64,000 nt of DNA from Methylovorus menthalis (GTDB taxonomy: Bacteria; Pseudomonadota; Gammaproteobacteria; Burkholderiales; Methylophilaceae), in assembly GCF_020523625.1 (NCBI RefSeq), contig NZ_JAJAQH010000006.1:372001-436000 (forward strand). Direction: 5' to 3'. Each line of letters begins with the position of its first letter. Within the stretch, counting starts at the first letter, position 1. Positions 7,719 to 16,712 of this stretch are shown here, piece by piece. The notes below the pieces were generated by a model, which was not told where the DNA came from, did no database searches, and was given only the letters and a program-made list of their open reading frames with translations. A program made the position numbers and the translations under genes.

Positions 7719-8465
7719 TCATATATCGTTGCTGCTGTTCAAGCCTGGATTAAACGTCTCTTCCTGCTCGGTTTTTTCAATATCGACATGTTGGTGGTTG
7801 CCATGCTCCCTGTCTTCCAATCCTGCAATGACATGGTGTTTAGGAAGATTGCCGCTGGCCAGCACGATCTGGCAGATATGCTCCAGTCGCTCGATGTGCT
7901 CGAACGCCCCCCATGGGTCGCGGGCCAGGGCAATCACACCATGCCTGTCCAAACCCACGATATCGGCTGAGACGTGGCCATCCGGCTGTAAGTCCAGTGC
8001 CTGACAGGTGGCGATGGCCAGTTCCAGGCTGATGGCGGGCACATTCGGGACATTGGGGGCCACCCGCGTGTAGCGATGTATTTCGGGAAAATCCAGCGAT
8101 AGCGCTTGCAGATCAAGCCCGGCGTACATGGCGGCGATGGTGTAGGTTGGGTGGACATGGATGATCGCCCGGGTATCTGGAATTTCTCTCAGTAGCCTTC
8201 TGTGCAGCTCGATTTCGCCGCTGGGTTTGCCGCCATCCTCTGGGTTGAGGCGTACCAGCGAATGGTCGGGCTGAAACTCAAGCTTGATCAGGCTTTCCGC
8301 TTCAAGCCGGTGTTTTTTGGAGCCCGATGGTGTGACGTAAATCCAGTTCTCGTTTTTGCGGCGAACAGAGCCATTACCATCCCGTGTAGATATCCACCCG
8401 CGGTTGTAACATTCCTTCAACACATCACATATGGCAGTAATCATGGGCTTATCCGGTAAATTCAT
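7719..8465 (-). CDS. Class II aldolase/adducin-family protein
   Basis: Zinc-dependent aldolase/epimerase fold of the L-fuculose-phosphate aldolase type, about 248 residues from ATG 8465. Family marks are GWISTRDGNGSVR near the N-terminus, SGEIELHRRLL with the catalytic-type Glu, HVHPTYTIAAMYAG with the zinc HxH pair, and DRHGVIALA with a third His. A frame extending to ATG 8600 would add 45 residues of low-complexity character; neither start has a clear ribosome site, so the N-terminus is uncertain. The C-terminal tail beyond about residue 215 is His- and Glu-rich. Substrate unknown; no pathway neighbours. Confidence 0.85.
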   Translation of the reverse strand: MNLPDKPMITAICDVLKECYNRGWISTRDGNGSVRRKNENWIYVTPSGSKKHRLEAESLIKLEFQPDHSLVRLNPEDGGKPSGEIELHRRLLREIPDTRAIIHVHPTYTIAAMYAGLDLQALSLDFPEIHRYTRVAPNVPNVPAISLELAIATCQALDLQPDGHVSADIVGLDRHGVIALARDPWGAFEHIERLEHICQIVLASGNLPKHHVIAGLEDREHGNHQHVDIEKTEQEETFNPGLNSSNDI

Positions 8466-8936
8466 TGGACTGATAGGCGAAGGCGAGTTCAGTTTTATTT
8501 TTAAGCATGTGGATAGGGTTTTATTTTCTAATGGGTACAGGGGGAATTTTTCGGATTGTGGTGAAATCTCCGAGTAGGCATTGCGTAGGAATGCATCCAT
8601 AAAACCGCAAGTGCATGAGCAATGCGCGTAAAAATTACGGCAGCCCCCTTGGGAGCTGCCGTTTAGCTAATGTCCATTTTGAGATTTAACTCTATGTGAG
8701 CTTGAACTCTTGGAATCAGCGATTAGAGGATAACCAGCTTGTGATCATGCTGTTACCGGAAATTTTCTTATTCTCGCGTAGGACATTTTTGTTATTTCTC
8801 GGGCCATGTGAGGCTGTCTGCAGTCGATTTTTGATGACTGGCAAATACAGCATCGTAATCCATATAAAATACGGTATTCCACCTCTTGCCCATCTGTACT
8901 CAGGCGAAAAATCAACATTGAATCAGGAGCATTGTA
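8466..8936. other. Intergenic region between divergent aldolase and SulP genes
   Basis: Contains a stem-loop at 8637-8662 (ACGGCAGC, 10-base loop, GCTGCCGT). On the minus strand it is followed by AATTTTTAC, so it would terminate leftward transcription before the aldolase gene; on the plus strand the tail is only TTTAG. No reading frame here has family similarity or a good ribosome site. Confidence 0.55.
8637..8662 (-). terminator. Candidate leftward terminator
   Basis: An 8-bp perfect stem ACGGCAGC/GCTGCCGT extended by CCC/GGG pairing in the loop, with ATTTTT following on the minus strand. No leftward gene lies immediately upstream of it, so its role may be insulation. Confidence 0.5.
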
Positions 8937-10472
8937 TTGTCCATCGCCCGCCCAAGCGCGCTGCATCTTCAGCAAGTGCGAATCAATCTGCTTAGTGGCC
9001 TGACTGTCGCGCTTGCCATGGTGCCCGAGGCCATCGCCTTTGCCTTGATAGCCCATGTCTCGCCGCTCACCGGCCTGTATGCGGCGGTTATCGTTTCCTT
9101 TATTACCTCTGCCTTTGGCGGCAGGCCAGGCATGATCTCAGGCGCGGCGGGGGCCATCGCCGTGGTCATGACCGCGCTGGTGGTGCAGCATGGCGTGGAG
9201 TACCTGTTTGCTACCATTATCCTGATGGGTGTGCTGCAGATATGTTTTGCGCTGGCCCGGCTGGGCAAGTTTATCCGCATGGTGCCGCACCCTGTGATGC
9301 TGGGGTTTGTGAATGGCCTCGCCATCGTCATTTTCATTGCCCAGCTTGCCCACTTCAAAACGGTGGCGCCGGATGGCACTGTGAGCTGGATGAGTGGGGC
9401 GCCCTTATACCTGATGGCAGGTCTGATCGTCGTGACCATGGCCATCATCTATCTGCTGCCCAGACTCAGCAGGGCGATTCCTTCCACGCTGGCGGCAATC
9501 ATGCTGGTGTCGGTCAGCGTGGCGCTGCTGGGGCTGGATACGAAGACCGTGGGTGACCTGGGGTCGATTGCCGGGGGGGTGCCGGATTTTCATCTGCCGC
9601 AGGTGCCGCTGACCCTTGAGACATTCACGATTATTTTCCCCTATGCCCTGATATTGGCCGCTATTGGCCTGATTGAAACCCTGCTGACGCTCAACCTGAT
9701 CGATGCCATGACCAATACACGTGGCCGCCCCAATCGCGAGTCGCTGGCGCGAGGCATGGCCAACTTTGTTACCGGGCTGTTTGGCGGTATGGGCGGCTGC
9801 GCCATGATCGGTCAGAGCATGATCAATGTGAATAATGGCGCCACCAAGCGGCTTTCTGGCATCGCCACTTCACTGTTTCTGCTGTCCTTCATCCTGTTTG
9901 CTTCACGCTGGATCGAGATGATCCCGCTTGCCGCCCTGATCGGCGTCATGTTTGTCGTGGCGGAGAAAACATTCGAGTGGGGCAGCTTCAGGCTATTTGG
10001 CAAAGTGCCGAAAGCCGATGTGTTTGTCGGCTTACTGGTGGCAAGTGTTACGGTGATTGCCGACCTGGCGATTGCGGTGATCATTGGCGTGATTGTGTCC
10101 GCCTTGGTATTTGCATGGGAACAAGCCAAGCGCATCAGTGTACAGGCATCCCAGTCTCAAGACGGTACCAAGCTGTATGAATTGCATGGCAGCCTGTTTT
10201 TTGCCTCTATTGCTGCGTTTCAGAATTTGTTTTCGGTGCAGGATGATCCGCAAAACGTGGTGATTGATTTTAAACATGCGAGAGTGGTGGATCATTCGGC
10301 ACTTGCCGCGATTGACGCACTGGCGGAGCGTTATCAATCTGCCGGCAAAACGCTGCAGCTGCGCCATTTAAGCCAGGATTGCATGGAGTTGCTGGATAAG
10401 GCCAAAGGTCTGGTCGAGGTCAATGTGCTGGAAGACCCGCAATACCGCGTGGCGGACGACAAGCTTGGCTAG
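8937..10472 (+). CDS. SulP-family anion transporter with STAS domain
   Basis: Integral membrane anion transporter of 511 residues, the family length. The start is TTG at 8937: AGGAG lies 7 bp upstream and the protein then begins at the expected point, before helix 1. Motifs include LTVALAMVPEAIAFALIAHV and VSFITSAFGGRPGMISGAAG at the substrate site, then about ten more helices. A cytosolic STAS domain starts near residue 405 (KLYELHGSLFFASIAAFQNL; VVIDFKHARVVDHSALAAID). SulP proteins move sulfate, bicarbonate or other anions. Sulfate would fit the sulfur theme of the window, but no cys genes adjoin it, so substrate is open. Confidence 0.9.
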   Translation: MSIARPSALHLQQVRINLLSGLTVALAMVPEAIAFALIAHVSPLTGLYAAVIVSFITSAFGGRPGMISGAAGAIAVVMTALVVQHGVEYLFATIILMGVLQICFALARLGKFIRMVPHPVMLGFVNGLAIVIFIAQLAHFKTVAPDGTVSWMSGAPLYLMAGLIVVTMAIIYLLPRLSRAIPSTLAAIMLVSVSVALLGLDTKTVGDLGSIAGGVPDFHLPQVPLTLETFTIIFPYALILAAIGLIETLLTLNLIDAMTNTRGRPNRESLARGMANFVTGLFGGMGGCAMIGQSMINVNNGATKRLSGIATSLFLLSFILFASRWIEMIPLAALIGVMFVVAEKTFEWGSFRLFGKVPKADVFVGLLVASVTVIADLAIAVIIGVIVSALVFAWEQAKRISVQASQSQDGTKLYELHGSLFFASIAAFQNLFSVQDDPQNVVIDFKHARVVDHSALAAIDALAERYQSAGKTLQLRHLSQDCMELLDKAKGLVEVNVLEDPQYRVADDKLG

Positions 10473-10485
10473 ATCGCCGGGAGGA

Positions 10486-10525
10486 AGCTCTTCAGCCTGT
10501 CACGGCCGAAGAGCTGAAGAGTTTT
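10486..10525 (+). terminator. Terminator after the SulP gene
   Basis: AGCTCTTCAGCC pairs with GGCCGAAGAGCT with one mismatch, then GAAGAGTTTTAAA. A 12-bp stem in the gap between two convergent genes. Confidence 0.7.
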
Positions 10526-10532
10526 AAAGTGG

Positions 10533-11129
10533 TTAACTGAACATTCTGCTGCTGCGGCGACGCGATACCATGCCGATCAGGCCCAAGCCGGATAACAGCA
10601 TCAGCGTGGTGCCAACTTCAGGGACCGCGGAGACGACCTTGATATTATCCAGCTGATAAAGTTTGCCCGTCGTCTGGGTAATGGTGAGTGACAGCAGATT
10701 GGTAAACCCAGTCACGGCAAATGACTGAAAGCCATACAGCTGATCAAGCGTCAGTAACTGACTGATACTGCCGCCAGCCGCGAAGAAGCCCACGATTTTG
10801 ACTTGGGTAGATGGTAAACCGCCCCACTCGGCCAGATCAAGGGATAGCAGATCGAAGGTACTGCCAGCATTATTTGTCAGTGTTGTGCTCTGCTGATAGG
10901 AGGTGGTTTTGACCAGTGCGGTGCTTTGCGTATAGTAAGTGTGCAAGGTGCCCAGCGTCTGCAGATCAGGGCTGGATGCGTTGTCTACCAGCGTGTATCC
11001 ATCTTCCGTATAACTTGCCCCTTGTGAATGGACGGCACTGTCAGCGACAGCCAGCGACTCAAAGTCGATGGTGGTGGCTTGCGCGTTCAGGCTGCATAGC
11101 AAAGCGAGTGCTGCGATCGTAAACTTCAT
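10533..11129 (-). CDS. PEP-CTERM sorted exported protein
   Basis: A protein of 198 residues with a signal peptide (KFTIAALALLCSLNAQA), a Ser/Thr-rich middle, and a C-terminal PEP-CTERM signal: the motif VPEVGT, a hydrophobic stretch TLMLLSGLGLIGM, then basic VSRRRSSR. Such proteins are sorted by exosortase and its transpeptidase partner; none is encoded in this window. The middle starts IDFESLAVADSAVHSQGASY, which resembles other PEP-CTERM carbohydrate-matrix proteins. The start at 11129 is supported by GGGGG 8 bp upstream. Confidence 0.88.
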   Translation of the reverse strand: MKFTIAALALLCSLNAQATTIDFESLAVADSAVHSQGASYTEDGYTLVDNASSPDLQTLGTLHTYYTQSTALVKTTSYQQSTTLTNNAGSTFDLLSLDLAEWGGLPSTQVKIVGFFAAGGSISQLLTLDQLYGFQSFAVTGFTNLLSLTITQTTGKLYQLDNIKVVSAVPEVGTTLMLLSGLGLIGMVSRRRSSRMFS

Positions 11130-11465
11130 GGTAAACCCCCTTGTTGTATGGTGTTGCCGAATGGTGTTGTTTTTTATTCCAATGTTAATGAAGCGTGCTA
11201 CCGACCTCATTAAGCAAAGCGTGTGCCACTTGGTGATATTGACTTTTAGTTTATAAAAATCAGCCACTTGTTGTGATTCTTAGGAGGGGTGAACTTGCTG
11301 CAGAAGTATTGAAAGTGCGCATATAGGGCATGCTGCACCAGAAAGCCAATATTTATCAATAAGTTATGCTTAATGATGTGTCACGTTGCTATTAGCAGGG
11401 CTTATAGATGGGATGCGGGCAGTAAACGTGAACCGATACGCCAGAAACGAATTCATTAAGCGGCT
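11130..11465. other. Intergenic region, no gene seen
   Basis: 336 bp between the PEP-CTERM gene start and the stop of the NRAMP-like gene, both on the minus strand. It must carry the promoter of the PEP-CTERM gene at its left end. I see no convincing stem-loop, operator or reading frame. Confidence 0.5.
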
Positions 11466-12725
11466 TCACAACGTGATGAACATACCCACAACGGTAACGG
11501 CCATGGCGGCTGTGGCAGCCCATCCTAACCAGCGTAGTCGGGGGCTGATAACATGAGGCCCCATGATGTTGCCCCGGGATGCCAACAGCATCATGACCAC
11601 CATAATGGGGACAGAAATCACGCCATTGATGACTGCGGCCCAGAACAATTCCTTGACGGGGTCCATGGGCGTAAAGCAGAAAATCACACCGCCTATGGTG
11701 GCGGCGGCAATCACGCCGTAAAAGCCACGACCCTCGTTACGGTCTAGCCGGGAATTCAGGCCTTCTTGCCATCCTGCCGCCTCTGCCACGGCATAGCCTG
11801 CTGACCCAGCGAGTATGGGAACCGCCAGCATGCCGGTGCCGATGATGCCCATGCTGAAAAGGATAAAAGTAAATTCCCCTGCGAGTGGTCGCAAGGCCTC
11901 TGCCGCTTGTGCTGACGTCTGGATGTCGGTGATTCCCGCTGCATTCAGCGTCGCTGCTGTGCTCAGGATAATGAAAAACGCAATCAGATTGGAAAAGCTC
12001 ATGCCGATGATGGTGTCGAGCTTGATGTGTCGCAACTTGCGACGTACCTCTTGTGAGGTGGGAGTGGGAAGGCCAGCGGTATCTTCCATTTCCTGGGCGG
12101 CCTGCCAGAAAAAAAGATAAGGGCTGATAGTGGTACCGAACACTGCCACGATCATCAGCAGCATGTCATGGTTGATGCTAATGCCCGGATGGAGAACTTT
12201 CCGCACGACCATCCACCAGTCCAGGTGCAGGGTGAATACCACCGCCACATACGACAACAGGGCCAGTGTCAGCCATTTCAGCCAGCGCACATAGGTGCGA
12301 TAAGGCAGAAACACCTGCAGCAACAGGCAAATGATTCCAAACGCCACGGCATAGAGGTGAGATGAGCCACCCACCAGCAAGCGCAATGCCTCTGCCATGG
12401 CGGCAATATCGGCGGCTACGTTAAGCGTATTGGCGATCAGCAGCATGCTGACGACGGTGAGCAACACCCAGCGTGGAAAGCTGGTTTTGATATTGGCTGC
12501 CAGGCCTTGCCGGGTGACATAGCCAATGCGCGCACTCACCATCTGAATCGCGACCATCAGCGGCAAGGTAAAGATCATGGTCCAGAGCATCGAGTAGCCA
12601 AACTGCGCGCCCGCCTGGGAGTATGTTGCAATGCCGCTGGGGTCATCATCCGCCGCCCCCGTTACTAGGCCGGGACCCAGCTCTCCCAAGCCGCGTCGCA
12701 AACTGAATTTTTTGATCATGTGCAT
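11466..12725 (-). CDS. NRAMP-family divalent metal transporter with variant metal site
   Basis: A membrane protein of 419 residues with about eleven helices. Helix 1 carries GAADDDPSGIATYSQAGAQFGY in two parts (residues 24-44), where classical MntH has a DPGN motif: Asp28-Pro29 are kept, but Gly31 replaces the metal-binding Asn. Helix 6 reads FGTTISPYLFFW (196-207), so the usual MPH methionine is replaced. These changes are reminiscent of NRAMP-related magnesium transporters, so Mg2+ or another hard cation may be the substrate instead of Mn2+; that is inference. Start at 12725 or the second ATG at 12719. It stands alone, divergent from pqiA. Confidence 0.85.
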   Translation of the reverse strand: MHMIKKFSLRRGLGELGPGLVTGAADDDPSGIATYSQAGAQFGYSMLWTMIFTLPLMVAIQMVSARIGYVTRQGLAANIKTSFPRWVLLTVVSMLLIANTLNVAADIAAMAEALRLLVGGSSHLYAVAFGIICLLLQVFLPYRTYVRWLKWLTLALLSYVAVVFTLHLDWWMVVRKVLHPGISINHDMLLMIVAVFGTTISPYLFFWQAAQEMEDTAGLPTPTSQEVRRKLRHIKLDTIIGMSFSNLIAFFIILSTAATLNAAGITDIQTSAQAAEALRPLAGEFTFILFSMGIIGTGMLAVPILAGSAGYAVAEAAGWQEGLNSRLDRNEGRGFYGVIAAATIGGVIFCFTPMDPVKELFWAAVINGVISVPIMVVMMLLASRGNIMGPHVISPRLRWLGWAATAAMAVTVVGMFITL

Positions 12726-13065
12726 GTGGAGCGGCTCCTGATAGATAGCGCTTGATAGCCTGGCAAATTTAAAAAGGCGACATGTAACGGCGGTTATTTG
12801 CCGCAGTGAGGCGCCTGGATTAAACAGGTTTAAGGATGAGATACTGGTACATATCCCTTTGCAATGTTACTAGACAAGGGGCATCTGCTTGCCATGTTTT
12901 TAATCGGCGCCCGGCGCCAACTGGTAATCTGGCAATATCCTCCGTATCCGTCAGATTGCATCCTCACTCCTGGATGCCGTGTTGCCCAATTAAATAATTG
13001 CCGATTTAGAGTGATCACTCTAGAATGGTTGCTCGCATGAGCGAATTTAAACAAAACCTTTGACC
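12726..13065. other. Intergenic region before pqiA with candidate promoter and operator
   Basis: 340 bp between the divergent NRAMP-like and pqiA genes. Near its right end TTGCCC (12982-12987), a 17-bp spacer and TTTAGA (13005-13010) form a weak sigma-70 promoter, overlapped by a perfect 16-bp palindrome (13007-13022). No gene is apparent in the rest. Confidence 0.5.
13007..13022. promoter_or_regulatory. 16-bp perfect palindrome at the pqi promoter
   Basis: TAGAGTGATCACTCTA is identical to its reverse complement and overlaps the candidate -10 box about 44 bp before the pqiA start. Probably an operator; the regulator is not identifiable here. Confidence 0.55.
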
Positions 13066-13695
13066 ATGAAAACCTTCCCCCATCTGGTGGCCTGCGAGCA
13101 TTGCGACAGCGTGTATGAGCGTACTCCGCTCGCGCTCGGGCAATTGGCGCGGTGTGAGCGCTGCGACGCGATTCTCTATCGTGCCAGTCGGCTGGATGTT
13201 GATCGCTGGTTGGCGTTGACGGTCGCGGCGGCGATCGTGTTCGTGATGGCGAATGTGTGCCCGGTGATTTACATCAGCTTCAAGGGCCTCCATAACGAGG
13301 CCACGCTATGGGCATCGGCGGCAGCGCTGGCACATGGCCCGGCTGCCCCTATTGCGGTGCCAACGGCCATGTCCATCATCATCGTGCCGTTTTTGCAGAT
13401 CAGCCTGCTGGGCTGGGTGCTGATGTATGCACGCTTTGGAAAACGTGCGCCGGGGTTTGAGCGGGCCATGCGCATGCTGGTGGCATTGCGGCCCTGGAGC
13501 ATGGTCGAAGTATGCCTGCTGGGCATTTTGGTGGCAGTCATCAAGCTTTCCGGCTTTTTGCAGGTGGCGCCAGGCGCCGGTATCTGGGCAACCGCCTTGC
13601 TGATGATCTTGCTCACCCTGATCGCTAATCGCGATATTCATTGGCTGTGGGAAATCACTGAGCCTGCGAGATCAGCCGAAGAGGTGCAGGCATGA
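13066..13695 (+). CDS. pqiA: PqiA-family inner-membrane protein, first half
   Basis: A protein of 209 residues. A zinc-ribbon-like start (CEHCDSVYE ... CERCDAIL) is followed by four helices with ANVCPVIYIS and LRPWSMVEVCLLGILVA, the marks of one PqiA repeat. In E. coli PqiA is one chain of about 417 residues with two such repeats; here the two halves are separate genes overlapping by 4 bp. PqiA sits in the inner membrane and works with the MCE protein PqiB and lipoprotein PqiC in lipid transport and envelope integrity. ATG 13066 is preferred over a TTG two codons earlier. Confidence 0.9.
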   Translation: MKTFPHLVACEHCDSVYERTPLALGQLARCERCDAILYRASRLDVDRWLALTVAAAIVFVMANVCPVIYISFKGLHNEATLWASAAALAHGPAAPIAVPTAMSIIIVPFLQISLLGWVLMYARFGKRAPGFERAMRMLVALRPWSMVEVCLLGILVAVIKLSGFLQVAPGAGIWATALLMILLTLIANRDIHWLWEITEPARSAEEVQA

Positions 13696-14390
13696 CAGGT
13701 GCTGTGTCAGCGCGTCGCCTTGGTGTGGTGAGCTGCCACGCTTGCGGCCTGGTTTGCCAGGATACCTTGCCTCAAGAGATCACCCCGCAAGCGGCGCACG
13801 ATCCGCATGTTCCGGGGTCAGATGCACCTGATAATGCGGATCGTGGGCGTAGCTATCATGTGGATTGTCCGCGTTGCGGCGCACCATTGCACCGGCGGCG
13901 CCCCAACAGCATTGCGCGGGCATGGGCTTTGCTGCTTGCCGGCCTGATTTTTTACATACCGGCCAATGTGCTGCCCGTCATGTACACCAGCCTGATGGGC
14001 AAGGGCAGTGAAAACACCATCATGCAAGGGGTCATCGAGTTCTGGAAATCCGGCTCTTATGGCATTGCCCTGGTGATTTTCATTGCCAGCGTGCTGGTGC
14101 CATGCACCAAGTTTCTGGTGCTGGGGGTGTTGTTTGTCACATCGCAACGCCGCAGTCGCTGGGCCATGAAAGAGCGCGCCAAACTGTACCGCATGGTGGA
14201 GTTGGTCGGCTACTGGTCCATGCTGGATGTGCTGGTGGTGGCGGTGGTAGCTGCCTTGGTGAAATTCCAGGGTCTGAGCGACATTGAGCCACGCATCGGT
14301 ATTCTTTTCTTTGGCATGGTGGTGATCATGACCATGCTTTCTGCCATGAGTTTTGATCCGCGTTTGATATGGGATGGTGACACCGAATGA
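13692..14390 (+). CDS. pqiA: PqiA-family inner-membrane protein, second half
   Basis: A protein of 232 residues, the second PqiA repeat. It starts with its own zinc-ribbon pairs (CHACGLVC and CPRCGAPLHRR, about residues 15-65), then four helices with YIPANVLPVMYTSLMG, FWKSGSYGIALVIFIASVLV and MVELVGYWSMLDVLVVAVV. ATGA overlaps join it to the genes on both sides, so the two halves should be made in equal amounts and pair in the membrane. The product partners PqiB. Confidence 0.9.
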   Translation: MTGAVSARRLGVVSCHACGLVCQDTLPQEITPQAAHDPHVPGSDAPDNADRGRSYHVDCPRCGAPLHRRRPNSIARAWALLLAGLIFYIPANVLPVMYTSLMGKGSENTIMQGVIEFWKSGSYGIALVIFIASVLVPCTKFLVLGVLFVTSQRRSRWAMKERAKLYRMVELVGYWSMLDVLVVAVVAALVKFQGLSDIEPRIGILFFGMVVIMTMLSAMSFDPRLIWDGDTE

Positions 14391-16090
14391 ACGATACAAC
14401 TGAAACACGCCCACAGCCCGGCAAACCGGCGATCCTCCGCCGCCGCTGGGGTATTTCGCTGATCTGGATAGTGCCATTGCTGGCAGCGGCCATCGGCATC
14501 TCCATGCTGGTGCATGCCTGGCTGTCGGAAGGCCCCGAGATCACCATTTTCTTTCGCACCGCCACCGGCCTGGAAGCCGGTAAAACCCCGGTCAAATACA
14601 AGGATGTGACCGTGGGTGCCGTCACTGCGATCACCCTGAGCAAAGATGGCTCACACGTGAAGGTCAAGGTGGCTCTGATGCAAAGTGCCAAAAGCCTGAC
14701 CAGCAAGGATAGCCGCTTCTGGGTGGTGCGTCCGCGCATCGGTGCCAGTGGGATTTCCGGCGTCGATACCTTGCTGTCAGGTGCTTATATTGGCGTGGAC
14801 AAAGGGCGGGCAGAAGACACCGCCAGCGAATTCACCGGACTGGAGATGCCGCCGCCCGTGGTGGGCGATATGCCGGGAAAATCCTTCATCTTGAAGAGCG
14901 AGGATCTGGGCTCGCTGGATATTGGCTCGCCGGTCTATTACCGCCGGATTCAGGTAGGGCGCGTGGCCTCGTATCAACTGGGCGAGAGCGGCCAGGACAT
15001 CAAGCTGCAGATATTCATTGACGCGCCTTATGACCGCTTTGTCACCACCAATACCCGCTTCTGGAATGCGAGTGGTGTGGATGTTTCTCTGGGCGCCGAT
15101 GGCCTCAAGCTCAAGACGCAATCCGTGGCAACCATTGTGGCCGGAGGCGTAGCCTTTGCCTCACCCATGGGCCGCCAGGCCAGCCCGGCGCCCAAGGATA
15201 CCGAATTCACCCTGACCGCAGACCAGGGCACTGCGATGGCGCCGCCAGATGGTGAGGCGCAATACATCCAGCTCAAGTTCGAGCAATCGTTACGCGGACT
15301 TTCCGTCGGTGCTCCGGTGCAGTTTTCGGGGGTTGATCTGGGGCGGGTGGTGTCCATCAACCTGGATTACGACCCGGAAAAACATCGCTTCCCGACGGTG
15401 GTCGGGGTAGTGGTCTATCCCCAGCGCATGGGGCGCGTGCTTGAAAAACTGCCCAAGCTGGAGGGTGATAATGACAGGCAGGCGGCGCTGTTCATGCGCA
15501 GCATGGTCAAGCAAGGGCTGCGTGCCCAGGCGCGGCTGGGCAATATCCTGACTGGCCAGCTCTATATCGCCATGGATTTTGTCCGCAATGCGCCCAAGGT
15601 GGAGATGGATGTCAACGCCCGACCGATTACCATGCCGACCGTGAATGGTAGCTTTGATCGCATGCAGGAGCAGATTGCCAATATCGTCGCCAAAATCGAA
15701 AAGATGCCCCTGGATTCGATAGCCCGAAACCTGGATACAACGCTGGTCAGCCTCGACAAGACACTCACGCAGGTCAACAGTCAGGTATTGCCCCAGACGG
15801 CACAAACCCTGCAGCAAACCCAGCACACCATGCAAGAGGCTGACGAGACCATGCAGCAAGCCAGACAGACCTTTGGCAATGTCGATAGCCTGCTGGCGGA
15901 GGATGCGCCGCTGCAACAGAATCTGGGGCAGACCTTGCAAGAGGTGCAGCGTACCTCCCGCTCATTGCGTGTGCTGACCGATTTGCTGGGCCGTCATCCC
16001 GAATCCCTGCTGCGTGGGCGTCCGGAGGATGCGTCTACCGTTACCCTTAACCCCGCCGCGCCAACGACCAAAGAGGAGTCGACCAAATGA
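14387..16090 (+). CDS. pqiB: PqiB, MCE-domain lipid transport protein
   Basis: A protein of 567 residues with one N-terminal helix (about 25-45, ISLIWIVPLLAAAIGISMLV) and three MCE domains. Each MCE domain starts with a variant of GLEAGKTPVKYKDVTVGAV: near residues 50-140, GSPVYYRRIQVGRV near 180, and GAPVQFSGVDLGRV near 305. The C-terminal 110 residues are Gln-rich helical repeats (QTLQQTQHTMQEADETMQQA), the needle region that spans the periplasm in E. coli PqiB. Length and layout match the family. It overlaps pqiC by 4 bp. Confidence 0.94.
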   Translation: MNDTTETRPQPGKPAILRRRWGISLIWIVPLLAAAIGISMLVHAWLSEGPEITIFFRTATGLEAGKTPVKYKDVTVGAVTAITLSKDGSHVKVKVALMQSAKSLTSKDSRFWVVRPRIGASGISGVDTLLSGAYIGVDKGRAEDTASEFTGLEMPPPVVGDMPGKSFILKSEDLGSLDIGSPVYYRRIQVGRVASYQLGESGQDIKLQIFIDAPYDRFVTTNTRFWNASGVDVSLGADGLKLKTQSVATIVAGGVAFASPMGRQASPAPKDTEFTLTADQGTAMAPPDGEAQYIQLKFEQSLRGLSVGAPVQFSGVDLGRVVSINLDYDPEKHRFPTVVGVVVYPQRMGRVLEKLPKLEGDNDRQAALFMRSMVKQGLRAQARLGNILTGQLYIAMDFVRNAPKVEMDVNARPITMPTVNGSFDRMQEQIANIVAKIEKMPLDSIARNLDTTLVSLDKTLTQVNSQVLPQTAQTLQQTQHTMQEADETMQQARQTFGNVDSLLAEDAPLQQNLGQTLQEVQRTSRSLRVLTDLLGRHPESLLRGRPEDASTVTLNPAAPTTKEESTK

Positions 16091-16701
16091 TCCGCATCAA
16101 CCGTGTTTACCTGGGATGTTGGTTCGTGCTCGCCATCAGCGGCTGCTCCTCCGTCTCAGCCCCTGTGCACTACCACACGTTGCTGGCCCCGGCAGCCCCC
16201 GCCGTGGAAAGCCAGCCGCAGGCACCGTTTCTGATCGAGGTGCTGCCAGTGGGCATTCCGCCACAGCTGGATCAATTGCAGCTGGTGGTCAGGCAGGGCA
16301 CTAGCAATGTCGCTATCGTGGATGGCGAGCGCTGGGCCGGGCCGCTGGCAGATGAGTTCCGCAATGCCTTGTCTACGCAGTTGACGCAGCGTCTGCATAC
16401 CCAGGATATTGCCGGTCTGGCCGTACCCAAGGATCAGCCTGTATTACGGATCAAGGTGCAGGTGCGTCGCCTGGATGGCTGGCTGGGCCAACGTGTGCAA
16501 CTCGATGCCGACTGGAGCCTGGGCTTTGCCAAGCAGGCGGCTAATGCCCGTTTTATCTGCCGGGGGCAGTTTCAAGAGCAGGCCTCTGGCGGCTATGCCG
16601 AACTGGTGCAAGCGCAGCAGCGCAGCATTGCGGCTCTGGCCGCCCGTGTAGCCGAGCAGGCGCAAGCGTGGGCCGCCGCGCAGTCAGCATCTTGCCCTTA
16701 G
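16087..16701 (+). CDS. pqiC: PqiC, outer-membrane lipoprotein of the Pqi system
   Basis: A protein of 204 residues with a lipoprotein signal (VLAISGCSSVSAP; Cys is about residue 19) and the PqiC/ABC-auxiliary-lipoprotein fold: YHTLLAP, FLIEVLPVGIPPQLDQLQLV, and RWAGPLADEFRNALSTQLTQ. In E. coli PqiC sits in the outer membrane as an octameric ring docking the PqiB needle. It is the last pqi gene, overlapping pqiB by 4 bp. Confidence 0.92.
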   Translation: MIRINRVYLGCWFVLAISGCSSVSAPVHYHTLLAPAAPAVESQPQAPFLIEVLPVGIPPQLDQLQLVVRQGTSNVAIVDGERWAGPLADEFRNALSTQLTQRLHTQDIAGLAVPKDQPVLRIKVQVRRLDGWLGQRVQLDADWSLGFAKQAANARFICRGQFQEQASGGYAELVQAQQRSIAALAARVAEQAQAWAAAQSASCP

Positions 16702-16712
16702 CATTCTCGTCG

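Noticed and set aside
8937-10472. SulP transporter as a member of the sigma-54 sulfur regulon
   Set aside because: No -24/-12 element or TGCTG-N6-CAGCA palindrome was found upstream; sulfate as substrate is not shown by sequence.
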